The translations under genes were made by a program, and so were the position numbers. The notes beneath the pieces were generated by a model that worked only from the letters and a program-made list of their open reading frames with translations, made no database searches and was not told the origin of the DNA. A stretch of DNA of 23,445 nucleotides, taken from JADJQU01 sp035490315 (GTDB lineage Bacteria > Planctomycetota > UBA1135 > GCA-002686595). Shown one piece after another: positions 1-8,300 of the stretch; positions within the stretch are counted from its first letter, which is position 1, and the number at the start of each line of letters is the position of its first letter. The stretch lies in contig DATHET010000340.1 in the NCBI GenBank assembly GCA_035490315.1, forward strand, positions 1 to 23,445. The letters are read 5' to 3'.

Positions 1-203
1 GGGTGATTTTCATGGGAGCACTCGAAGGATGGGCCTGCGCGGAAACCTGGCTGGCCGGGCTGAGGCGACGAAACATCGGCAGCTCGGCGCGTCAGAACCT
101 GTCGGCGTGCGCGCGTGCTTGCCGGCGCTCATTGGATCGCAAGCAACGGAATCCGCCCAGTCTCGGAAGTAGGTATTCCGCGGCCTCGGAGCACCGGACG
201 CGC
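1..203. other. Non-coding left edge, nothing recognised
   Basis: This lies downstream of the stop codon of the minus-strand secreted protein gene. The open frames crossing it lack a family signature and read as shadows of the neighbouring gene. I see no convincing terminator or RNA gene. Confidence 0.5.
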
Positions 204-1472
204 TCAGTCTTTTTTCGCGGGCGCCTGGGGTTCCAGCAGGGATTTCAGCGCGGCTTTTTCGGCTTCGCCCATGGTTTCTGACTCGAGCATGAAGAGCGCG
301 TACTCTTTCACCTGCTCGTGCTGGCGCAGGTTGCTCTCCAGCGACCAGCGCGCCGCCTGGAAGATGACGCCCTTGAGCGCGTCCGCGCGTTCCTCGTCGG
401 TCTTCGGCGGATTCTCCTTCGAGAAGGCCTTCTCGAACGGCGCGAGCTCGAGGGCTTTCACCAACTGGCGCACGGGCGAATAACGTCCTGTGGCGAAAAA
501 TTCCGCCCACAACTGATCGAGCTGGCTCGGTCGCGTCCACGGATCGTAGGGGTCGGGCAGGGTGAGACCCTCGAGCCACTTCTTGATCTCGGGCAGATCC
601 TCTCCATCAGGGAAGGGGAGCGATTTGGCGGCGTCCTGGCGACCCGTGACCTGCAGCAGAGCTGCGATCTTCACCTGCTGCTCGCGCGACGCCGTGGCGA
701 ATCGCTCGGTGAGCCGGGGGAAGAGCCAGAGGTTGTCGTAGAAGATGTTGGCGTAGAACTGCAGCACCGCATCGCGCGAGCTCTCCTTCTTCAGATCGGC
801 GAACTCGAGGTAGGCGCGCACGGATTCAGCCGGCGTCTGATCCAGGTAGTAGCTCTTGACCCACTTGTCGTAGTCCTCCTTGGTCGCGGGCTTGTCCCCG
901 TAGCTCCACTTCACGAGCTCGACAGCGGCCTCGGCCTGGAGCGTCGTGGCCGAGCCCTGGTCGCGCAGCTGCACGATGATCTTCACCACGCCCAGCGCCT
1001 CCTTGTCGTCGAGTGCCAGCATGAAATTCTTCTGGATCGGCAAGCTCGCATCCGCCGGCGGCAGCTTGCCCTTGAATGCTTCTCCCGTGGCGATGCGCCG
1101 GCTCTTGCCGTCGACGCTGCGCACGGCGACGTCCATGGACACCTGGCCCATGCCCTTGCCCATGTCGCCCACGTGCTCGAGGATCAAGATCGCGGTGAAT
1201 GGCTCGTTGGCGCAAACACGTTGGATCGGTCGCAACTGCGGAACGCTCGCGCCCTTGGGCTGCTTGAGCCAGAAGTCGAGCCTGGGATCCGTGCGCAGAA
1301 GGTAGAGCTTGGCCCCGAAGGCCTCGGCGCGGCGCACAGGATCGGACTCGCCCGCCGCTTTCGATGCGGGCGGCGCGTCCGCGGCGAGAATCTGCGCGAA
1401 TGCGAGGAGCAGGAGCGTGGCCAGACCAGTGGCCGTTCGGAAAGGTGTGGAGTTGCGTCGGCGTGAGTTCAT
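204..1472 (-). CDS. Secreted protein of unknown function, helical C-terminal half
   Basis: I do not recognise a named family. The 422-residue product begins with a basic stretch and a hydrophobic core (ATGLATLLLLAFAQILAA), a clear Sec signal peptide, so it should be exported. Residues about 60-190 look like a beta-rich domain (EPFTAILILEHVG, then alternating strands). Residues about 200-415 are strongly helical and charged, resembling a HEAT/TPR-like solenoid. The C-terminus is Lys/Pro/Ala rich (EPQAPAKKD). The start is supported by a GGGGAG ribosome site at 1478-1483, five bases from the ATG. It is transcribed divergently from the transglutaminase-like gene across a 216-bp gap, so the two may share a control region. 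No catalytic motif is visible. Reading frame and export are confident; function is open. Confidence 0.8.
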   Translation of the reverse strand: MNSRRRNSTPFRTATGLATLLLLAFAQILAADAPPASKAAGESDPVRRAEAFGAKLYLLRTDPRLDFWLKQPKGASVPQLRPIQRVCANEPFTAILILEHVGDMGKGMGQVSMDVAVRSVDGKSRRIATGEAFKGKLPPADASLPIQKNFMLALDDKEALGVVKIIVQLRDQGSATTLQAEAAVELVKWSYGDKPATKEDYDKWVKSYYLDQTPAESVRAYLEFADLKKESSRDAVLQFYANIFYDNLWLFPRLTERFATASREQQVKIAALLQVTGRQDAAKSLPFPDGEDLPEIKKWLEGLTLPDPYDPWTRPSQLDQLWAEFFATGRYSPVRQLVKALELAPFEKAFSKENPPKTDEERADALKGVIFQAARWSLESNLRQHEQVKEYALFMLESETMGEAEKAALKSLLEPQAPAKKD

Positions 1473-1688
1473 GGGGGCTCCCCTTATAAAGGATGCCGCT
1501 CGCGCCCCGGATGCGCATCGGACAATCGGGGGGGCCTCGAAGACCCTGCAGAGCGCCCCGCTCGGCCCCGAAGCTTGACCTGCCGGCCAGGAGCGCGAGA
1601 GTAGTGGCCTTGCTTCCAGGCGCGCCCGTCCCCCTGGGTGCGGTTCCCCAGACCATTACTTCGGCGCGGTTTGCGCCTCCCTCCGCCC
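1473..1688. promoter_or_regulatory. Divergent intergenic region, likely two promoters
   Basis: The 216 bp separate a minus-strand and a plus-strand gene that diverge, so promoters for both must lie here or overlap the gene starts. I could not pick convincing -35/-10 boxes. The only clear element is the GGGGAG ribosome site (minus strand, 1478-1483) for the leftward gene. The rightward gene has no good Shine-Dalgarno before its ATG. Confidence 0.45.
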
Positions 1689-2651
1689 ATGCGACTTCAA
1701 ACACTCGTGCTTTCCGTGCTCGCCTTGAGCGCGTGCCAATCGACGACCCATCATGCGCTGACCCCGACCGATACCCAGCGCAAGCACCGCTCCTTCGAGT
1801 TCACCTACGAGGCCGCGCTCGAGACGCCTCCCGCGGGGGCCAAGGACGTGCGCCTGTGGATTCCGATCCCGATCGACACGCCCGATCAGAAGATCGAGGA
1901 CGTCAAGATCGAGGCCAACGGCAAGACCGTCGAGAACTCGATCGAGAACGGGTTCGGCAAGTCGGTCTGCGTCGAGACGCACGGCGAGCCGATCAAGGTC
2001 AAGGCGACCTACAAGGTCACGCGCTACGAGACCCACGGCGGCGTCCAGGCTTACGCCGATCTCGAGGACTCGCTCAAGCCCGATGCCAAGGTCCCGCTCA
2101 ACGGAAAAGTCGCGGCGATCGCGGCTTCGATGCCGAACGAGAGCGACACGCGCCAGACCAGCAAGATGCTCTACACGCACACCCTCGACCGGATGAAATA
2201 CGACAAGCCCGATGGGCAGCCCTGGGGCCGCGGCGATTCCGAGTGGGCCTGCGATTCGCGCTACGGCAATTGCACGGACTTCCACAGCTACTTCATCGCC
2301 CTCGCGCGCTCGAAGAAGATCCCGGCGCGCTTCGAAATGGGCTTCTCGATTCCGGCCGGTGAAACGGCGGTCGAGCCGGTCAAGGGCTACCACTGCTGGG
2401 CCTACTTCTGGAACGACTCGGAAGGCTGGGTGCCCGTCGACATCTCCGAGGCCGACAAGAACCTGGAGAAGGCCGAGTACTTCTTCGGCACGCTCGACGA
2501 GAATCGCTTCACGATCACCGGCGGCCGCGACGTGCTCCTGACCCCGCGCCCGGCCGCGGGAGCCCTCAATTTCTTCGTCTATCCCTACGCGGAAGTCGAC
2601 GGAGTCGAGTTCAAGGGCGTCACGAAATCCTTCTCGCGCCGCAACCTCTAG
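1689..2651 (+). CDS. Transglutaminase-like lipoprotein
   Basis: The product is a 320-residue transglutaminase-like (papain-fold) protein. Such proteins are usually amidases, proteases or cross-linkers acting outside the membrane. The start at 1689 is chosen over an in-frame ATG at 1638 because it gives a classic lipoprotein signal, with a lipobox LSAC and the lipidated Cys at residue 16. A beta-sandwich-like segment (about 33-120; VRLWIPIPI) precedes the core, as in many bacterial family members. The catalytic triad is visible: Cys195 in GNCTDFHSYF, His235 in GYHCWAYF and Asp251 in WVPVDISEA. Length and motif spacing are normal, so it is probably active. The substrate cannot be told from the sequence. 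It converges with the thioredoxin-like gene; the gap between them carries two large palindromes. Confidence 0.9.
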   Translation: MRLQTLVLSVLALSACQSTTHHALTPTDTQRKHRSFEFTYEAALETPPAGAKDVRLWIPIPIDTPDQKIEDVKIEANGKTVENSIENGFGKSVCVETHGEPIKVKATYKVTRYETHGGVQAYADLEDSLKPDAKVPLNGKVAAIAASMPNESDTRQTSKMLYTHTLDRMKYDKPDGQPWGRGDSEWACDSRYGNCTDFHSYFIALARSKKIPARFEMGFSIPAGETAVEPVKGYHCWAYFWNDSEGWVPVDISEADKNLEKAEYFFGTLDENRFTITGGRDVLLTPRPAAGALNFFVYPYAEVDGVEFKGVTKSFSRRNL

Positions 2652-2658
2652 AACGAAC

Positions 2659-2753
2659 GTCGTAACGGAGCCAGGCTCGATCACGACACCCCTGGTCGGC
2701 GCGCACAGCGCGCCGGCCAGGGGTGTCGTGATCGAGCCTGGCTCCGTTACGAC
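2659..2753. repeat. 95-bp nested palindrome, BIME-like pair of inverted REP units
   Basis: Arms 2659-2695 and 2717-2753 are perfect 37-bp reverse complements. Inside them 2697-2704 and 2708-2715 form a further perfect 8-bp stem around the loop ACA; one non-Watson-Crick pair (2696/2716) separates the stems. The outer 29 bp of each arm (2659-2687 and 2725-2753) is itself an imperfect palindrome around GAGCCAGGCTC, with 11 of 14 positions complementary. The structure is therefore two small palindromic units in inverted orientation around a spacer, the layout of bacterial interspersed mosaic elements built from REP units. It begins 7 bp after a stop codon, between convergent genes. It could also act as a two-way transcription barrier, but it lacks a terminal U tract. 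Confidence 0.85.
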
Positions 2754-2770
2754 ACACCGGTGATGCTCAA

Positions 2771-2846
2771 CCGGTACCCGGTATTCCACCGCCATTTTTT
2801 ACATTCGCGCGAATGTAAAAAATGGCGGTGGAATACCGGGTACCGG
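2771..2846. repeat. 76-bp perfect palindrome with no loop
   Basis: Positions 2771-2808 are the exact reverse complement of 2809-2846, with the centre at ACATTCGC/GCGAATGT. The palindrome ends 2 bp before the stop codon of the minus-strand thioredoxin-like gene and lies 17 bp from the preceding nested hairpin. The T6 and A6 runs sit inside the stem, not after it, so this is not a standard intrinsic terminator. One arm recurs at 5294-5325 with 30 of 32 bases matching, which argues for a dispersed repeat family rather than a site specific to this gene pair. Confidence 0.9.
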
Positions 2847-2848
2847 GG

Positions 2849-5170
2849 TCAACGACCTTGGCGGCGGTTGCCGCGTTGGGCGCCTTGGCTCGCGAAGTCG
2901 GGTTCGGCGAAGAGTTTCTGGTCCATGGCGTCCATCGTCGATTGGAGTTTCGAGGCGAGCTCGGTCTTGTTCGCGGCGACCAGGCGCGAGTGGAGCATCA
3001 GGGCGGTCATGCCGGGCGTGATGTTGAGGCCGTCCATGGCTCCGGTCGTGCTCGCGCGGCGTTGGAAGGCGGCGAGCAGCTCGGTCATCGCGGCTTCGAG
3101 CTCGCCGCGCTCGAGCAGGACGCGCGCGCGCCCGGCGCGGGCCAGGGCGATGAAGTGGTCGCAGGAATCGCGGCCGTCGGGCACTTCGGCGATGTTGCGC
3201 TCGTAATAGTCGATGCCGTGTTGATACGCGGTGAGGGCGTGCTCGAAATCATTGCGGCGGCGGAAAGTTTCCGCGGCGACCAGCTCGGCGTAGCCCGCGA
3301 ACCAGGTCAATTGCTTCGACGGCTCCGGCTTCGCGAGCCGCGCCGCGTAAACGCTTTCCAGCTCGGCCGGACCCCTTTCCCCCTTCTCCCAGAGGATGCG
3401 CGAGCGCAGCCGTTCGTGCAGCTGGGCCGAGTCGGGGAAGCGCGCCAGGGCATCCTCGAGCAAAGCGCCCGCGCGTCGCGAGCCACCGAGCCAGTTCAAG
3501 AAGTCGTAATACGAAATCAGGTTGTCGTCGCTGACCAGCGGATGCACCACGAGCTTCGCGTAAGCCGCGTTGATGTCCGCGAGCCACTCCGGCGGCCACT
3601 TCGCCTTCTCCTGATAGGCCTTGCGGATCGCCTGCTGGCGCGATTGCGCGAACAGCGCGAGCACGCGCACCTTGACGAAGTCGGTCGCCTCGATCTCGCT
3701 CTGCGCAGCGCTCCACATGCCGGCTTCGACCGCCTTGAGCGCGTGGTCGAGCGCCAGGTTCTCCTGGCCGAGCTGGTCGTAGGTCGCCGCGAGCGTCGCG
3801 TCGAGCCGCCAGCCCCGGAATCCGAGCTTGGCCGCCTCCTCGGCGTTGGCGCGCGCATCCTCGAGCAGGATGCGCGTCCAGCGCGGGTCCTTCTCGCCCT
3901 CGCTGACACGCGCGAGCAGCGATTCCGCGAAGGCCAGCCGCGCCGCGGGATCGCTCGGCCGCTCCTGGGCCGCATCACCCCGCTCCTGCACGTTGGCCGC
4001 GTACTCGGCGGCGGAAGCGCTCGCGGCGTCAGGCCCGCTCGCTGCCGTGATCTGCGTCGAATTCATCGCGAGCCCCTCGTGCAAGGCCGCGAGAGTCCGC
4101 GCGCGCGGATACTTCTCGCCGAGGCGCGCCGCCGCCGCGACCAGCGCGTCGCGCTCCTTGGGATCGAGCGAGACTTTCAACGCCTCCGCGATCACGTCGA
4201 TCGAGCTCTCGGAATCGCTCTGCGCCAAGGCCTGGCGTGCCGCGCGCGCGCACTCGAGGTCCAGGCCGAAAATCGCCAGGCGCAGCACGTCGTCCTGATG
4301 CACGCTGCGGCTCGCGATGACGGAGCGCAGGATCGCGAGGCGGGCCTCCTGATTGCCGCCCTCGTAGGCCTTCTCGACCGCGCTGCGATCGATCGCGTCC
4401 GCACTGGCGACGCGCTGCGGGATCGGCATGTCGTCGTGCGGCAGCTTCTGCGGCAGCGGCAGGTTCTCGACGCCCTTGGTGAAGGCCGTGAACACCGTGG
4501 CCGTATCCCACGAGTAATAGACGTCGTAGCTCTTCTTCCCGTCGAAGTCGAGCATGATGTGGCGCGGCGAGATGCGCTTGCCTTCGAAGTATTTCCCGTA
4601 GAGCTCGACCTCGCAGGCGATGTGCTCGCTGCAGGTCACGGTGCCGAAGCGCGGGCAGACCACGCGGTGTCCCTGCTCGTCGTAATCGCGCGCCGTGTGG
4701 CGGTACACGGAGGCGATCACGCACACGTAGCGCTCGAGCGCCTTGGCCGTCGCGGGATCGCGGTAGCGCACGCCGGCGAAGTGCTCGCTGGCGATCTCGC
4801 CGTCCATGTTGACGCAGACAAGGATCGGCGCGCCGGTCGCCTTCGAGACGGCGAGGGCGTCCTCGAAGTTGCGCTGCCAGGGGATCAAGCAGGGCTTGGC
4901 CCAGCCCTCCGCGGTCGCGGCAGGCCACATCTGCTCCTGAGTCGTTCCCTTGGCGAGGCTGGGCGGCGATCCATAGCGGAAGGAATCTTCCGAGGGCGGC
5001 GCCCCGCCAGTCCGCGGCGGCCGTTGAGCCGGCGGCTCGGGCGTCTGCGCGGGTTTCGCGGGCTCGGGGGGCTTCGGCGTGCCGCCGTCCTGCGCGATGA
5101 GCGGCAGATTGCAGCAGAAGAGGAGCGCCAGCAAAGAGCCGCGCGCGCGATCGATGGAATGCATTCGCAT
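2849..5170 (-). CDS. Secreted thioredoxin-fold protein with helical-repeat C-terminus
   Basis: The product has 773 residues. A signal peptide (GSLLALLFCCNLPLIAQ) is followed by a Pro-rich linker (about 33-60). Residues about 98-235 resemble a thioredoxin-like fold of the Thioredoxin_7/DUF255 type: a strand APILVCVNMDG, a helix, FAGVRYRDPATAKALERYVCVIASV, then ISPRHIMLDFDGKK with the expected Pro before the last strands. The usual CxxC redox pair is missing at the helix start (NMDGEIAS). Cys172, Cys180 and Cys186 lie nearby in an insertion, so redox activity is uncertain. From about 255 to the end the sequence is helical with HEAT/TPR-like repeats, suggesting a scaffold. A purine-rich AGGAGAGAG lies unusually far (about 17 bases) from the ATG; the start could also be Met3. 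The role is unknown beyond an exported, probably protein-binding factor. Confidence 0.8.
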   Translation of the reverse strand: MRMHSIDRARGSLLALLFCCNLPLIAQDGGTPKPPEPAKPAQTPEPPAQRPPRTGGAPPSEDSFRYGSPPSLAKGTTQEQMWPAATAEGWAKPCLIPWQRNFEDALAVSKATGAPILVCVNMDGEIASEHFAGVRYRDPATAKALERYVCVIASVYRHTARDYDEQGHRVVCPRFGTVTCSEHIACEVELYGKYFEGKRISPRHIMLDFDGKKSYDVYYSWDTATVFTAFTKGVENLPLPQKLPHDDMPIPQRVASADAIDRSAVEKAYEGGNQEARLAILRSVIASRSVHQDDVLRLAIFGLDLECARAARQALAQSDSESSIDVIAEALKVSLDPKERDALVAAAARLGEKYPRARTLAALHEGLAMNSTQITAASGPDAASASAAEYAANVQERGDAAQERPSDPAARLAFAESLLARVSEGEKDPRWTRILLEDARANAEEAAKLGFRGWRLDATLAATYDQLGQENLALDHALKAVEAGMWSAAQSEIEATDFVKVRVLALFAQSRQQAIRKAYQEKAKWPPEWLADINAAYAKLVVHPLVSDDNLISYYDFLNWLGGSRRAGALLEDALARFPDSAQLHERLRSRILWEKGERGPAELESVYAARLAKPEPSKQLTWFAGYAELVAAETFRRRNDFEHALTAYQHGIDYYERNIAEVPDGRDSCDHFIALARAGRARVLLERGELEAAMTELLAAFQRRASTTGAMDGLNITPGMTALMLHSRLVAANKTELASKLQSTMDAMDQKLFAEPDFASQGAQRGNRRQGR

Positions 5171-5293
5171 GGTAGTGAACAGTGACTCTCTCCTGAGACC
5201 CCGCGAATGTCTACGCCCGCGGCATAGAAAGGCTCGCGGCGAGCCAACAGGGCTCTAGCCCATGCTCCCGACCAGGTTGCGAGAGGCTGCGAG

Positions 5294-5325
5294 CGGTACC
5301 CGGTATTCCACCACCATTTATTACA
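5294..5325. repeat. Diverged half-copy of the 76-bp palindrome arm
   Basis: This segment matches 2772-2803 at 30 of 32 positions; the differences are one G to A and one T to A. Only one arm is present. Where the partner arm would start, an unrelated GC-rich hairpin follows. This looks like a remnant or a minimal unit of the same dispersed family. Confidence 0.8.
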
Positions 5326-5342
5326 CGCGCCGCAGCGGCGCG
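5326..5342. terminator. GC-rich hairpin after the first sigma fusion gene
   Basis: CGCGCCGC, a single A, then GCGGCGCG form an 8-bp stem (loop of at least the A plus opened closing pairs). It sits 16 bp past the stop codon of the minus-strand sigma fusion. No T run follows on the minus strand, so it is at best a weak or factor-assisted terminator, or part of the adjacent repeat. Confidence 0.35.
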
Positions 5343-5358
5343 CTCGCGACGCCGGGGA

Positions 5359-8300
5359 TCAACGGGCGTCGCTCGGCGGGAGCTCGACCTTGATCGTGCG
5401 GCCGCCGGTGATCGTGAGGTGCACCGCGGGATGCAGCGGCGCGTAGATGTAATCCGTCCTGTCACTGTTGAGCGTGCCGGCTTCGAGGCAGAGCGTGTAT
5501 TCGCCGGGGAGGACGCTCTCGATGACGTGCTGCTTCACACGATAGGGCCACGGCGTCGAGGCGGTCTGTGAGGCACCCTCGGGCGTCAGGGCACTCAGGA
5601 CGAGTCGGTAGTATTCCGAGCCATCGGCCGTCTGTGGAAAATCCAAGGTGATCTCGAGCCGACCATGCTCGGGCAGAAGGATCCGCGCGGCGCCCGCCAG
5701 GGCATCCTGCAATCGGACATAGGTTTTGCCTGCAACCTCGATGGTGATCCGCACCAGTCCAGGTGGCATATCGCAGAGTGTGAAGACTCCGCTCGCGCCC
5801 TTTTCGATCTTCGAGGCAGGCCCGAATCCGTCGATTTCGGCCTTCAGCTTCGCGGCTTCGATTGGGCGGTCGTGTTCATCGACGAGGTCGATGCGCAGGT
5901 CATGACCGCGCACGAGTCGCGCTTCGAGTGTGTTGTCGGAGCCCGGGACAAAACCTCGGACACGGAAGGGCACGTAGCCGCGCTTCGACACTTCGAGGTC
6001 GGTCGGCGACTCATCGACCAGGTCGACGTGAAAGTTTCCTTCGAAGTCGCTGTGCATGAAGCTCATGTTGCAGGCGAAGCAATGGGAAACGCCGGCACCC
6101 TGAATCGATTGACCTTGCTCGTCGATGACATGACCGCGCAGGACTCGCAGCGAATTTGCGATCGCGGGATCGATGGCCAAGTCGATCCGACGTTGCTCCA
6201 CTGGCCCCAGCGAGTCGATCGCGATTTCACAGATCAGATCCGAAACCGTTGAGCGGATCTGCCCAGCCGAGCCGCGCAGCTGCACGCGGAAGGGCACATC
6301 GCTCAGGACGTCCTCGACTTCGATGCGCCCATCCTCGCTGAACGCGAATCGCACGGAGCGCTCCTTCGTGCCTTGGTCACCGTCCGCAGTCCAGCACTGA
6401 CCGACGACGTCTCCGTGCAGGTTCGAGTCGTACATGCGCGTCTTGCCGCCGAACAGCAAGGCTCTGCTGACCAGGCACGCGTGCAGATCCTTCCGCCCTA
6501 CGGCTTCCGGCGGGAGTGCGAGGGTCAATCGATTCGCAGGCGCAAGGACGACGACGAGCGGCGAATGCGTGTCCTTGTCGAGCGGGATGGTCGCGATCCG
6601 ATGACCTGCTGCAACGACTCGCATCTGCTCTGCGTCGAAGGGCACGAACGAGAAGCGGCCGACTCCCTCGGTATCCGCGACCGCCGTCCCGAGGTCCCTG
6701 ATTCCGGCGCGCGCTCCCGGTACGGAGCGTCCTTGGGAATCGACTGCGTGGAATTCGATCGGACGCGCCGGCGGGAACGAACACTCGACATCTCCTGCAT
6801 CGAAGGGCTCGCAAGGGCCCTCCCACTTCGGTTCCCTCAACGCGGTTGCGCGGGCTCCACCGCGAATGCTGAAGGTGCCGAACGCGATCCCGACAGCATC
6901 CGTATCGCCGTCGAGCGCATACGTGAATCTGCCGTCCGCACCGGTTCTCAGAGCGGCCACCATGCTGCCCCCATCGGACCACTGGATCGAGCAATTGAAT
7001 TCAGCATTCGCAATCGGCTGGCGCGTCGTGACGTCCAGGAGCCTTCCGATGATGCGCTCTCGATATGCGATCGGCAGCTCGAGCCCGCGGGCGGCCGAGG
7101 CGAATACCTGCTGGCTCGAGCGCGTCGGCTTGCCGTCGACGACGAAGACGAGCTCCGTCGGCAGGATCAACGCTCCGCTCCATCGCTCCGGCAATCCGCG
7201 GAAAAGGAACGATCCATCCGCGGCCGGTCGTGCGCGAGCCTTGATGTCCTTGCTTTCGTAGCGGATCAGCTCCAGTGCCTTAAAAATGGCGAGATCAGCG
7301 CTCGCGAATCCCTCCGGAGCGCTGTCGCTCGAGAGCTGGACTTCCACCGAAGGTGGCGGCTCGCCGCTGACCATGACGAGCCGTCCCGACAACTCCGATC
7401 CGAGCGGCAATTCCAGCGTCTGCCGCGCCTCGCCCGCGACTTCGATCCGCGCGTGGTAGGGGAGACTCGCCTCGTCGCGGACATACACCTCCGCCCCGCC
7501 TCGGCCGGCCGTGAACGCGCACACTCCATGTTCGTCCGCCGTCGCGCTCTTCAAGACTCCCGCCGCATCGACGAACGCGACCAGCGCCGCGGCCGCCGGA
7601 TGTCGATCGCCGCGCAGCAGCTCGAGCTCGAACCGCGCGGGCCCTTGCGGCGCGCTGGAAGGAGCCGCGAGCCGCTGAGACGATCCCTCCGAGCGCTCCG
7701 CCGCCGCCACGGCAGGCTCGTCCGCTGCCCGATCGACCGCCGGCGTCTCGATCACCGCCACGTCGGTCTTCGCAGCAGTCGACTCCCCCCCAAGACCGCC
7801 CGTGCTGAGCAGATAACCCGCCAACCCGACGCAGACCACGATCACCGCCACCGCCGCCGCAGCCTGCTTCGTCACCATCGCAACTCCTGTCGAGGCTGCA
7901 AGCGCAGCGCCTCCGCTTCCGCCCGCGATTCCAAGCTGCACGCGCGCCTGGCCCATGACGATCTCCCGCACCGCGCCGAGACCTCGCGCACGCGCGGTCC
8001 CGAGCAGCCCCGCGAAAGCGAGACTCGCCGGAAGCAGCCTGCGCAGTCGCCTGAGACCGCGCTGGATGCTCATGTGCACCGTATCCGGCCGCCGCCCGAG
8101 CTCGCGCGCGATCTCGACCGCGCGGCGTCCATCCAGCAACAACGGAATCAGCACCTCGCGATCGGTCTCGCTCAGCTTCCCAAGCGCGACCGCCAGAGCG
8201 TCGGAAAGCTCGCGCGCCCCGACCGTGTCGGCCGGACTCTCGCTCGCGCGCGGATCGAGGCGAACCGGATCGACGGCTCGTCCGCGAGCTCGCCGCGCGA

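Larger units (their letters stand above)
5171..5358. other. Intergenic region containing a diverged repeat arm and a GC hairpin
   Basis: The 188 bp lie downstream of the sigma fusion gene and upstream of the thioredoxin-like gene, both on the minus strand. It must hold the promoter of the latter unless the two are co-transcribed. No clear -35/-10 pair was found. Two structures near its left-strand exit are listed separately. Confidence 0.5.

Noticed and set aside
318..1466. Plus-strand open frame opposite the first secreted protein gene
   Set aside because: Composition is that of an antisense shadow; the minus-strand frame has a signal peptide and a good ribosome site.
2659..2846. Ordinary bidirectional intrinsic terminator
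   Set aside because: Stems of 37 and 38 bp, nested units, no trailing U tract and a second partial copy at 5294 fit a dispersed repeat better, although transcription termination may be a side effect.
2822..5185. Long plus-strand open frame opposite the thioredoxin-like gene
   Set aside because: Low-complexity Arg/Leu/Ala-rich translation without family features. It mirrors the minus-strand gene, which has a signal peptide and a recognisable fold; typical antisense openness of high-GC DNA.
5294..5342. Start or end of a CRISPR-like repeat array
   Set aside because: Only one partial copy is present here and the other copy is 2.6 kb away; there are no regularly spaced repeats.
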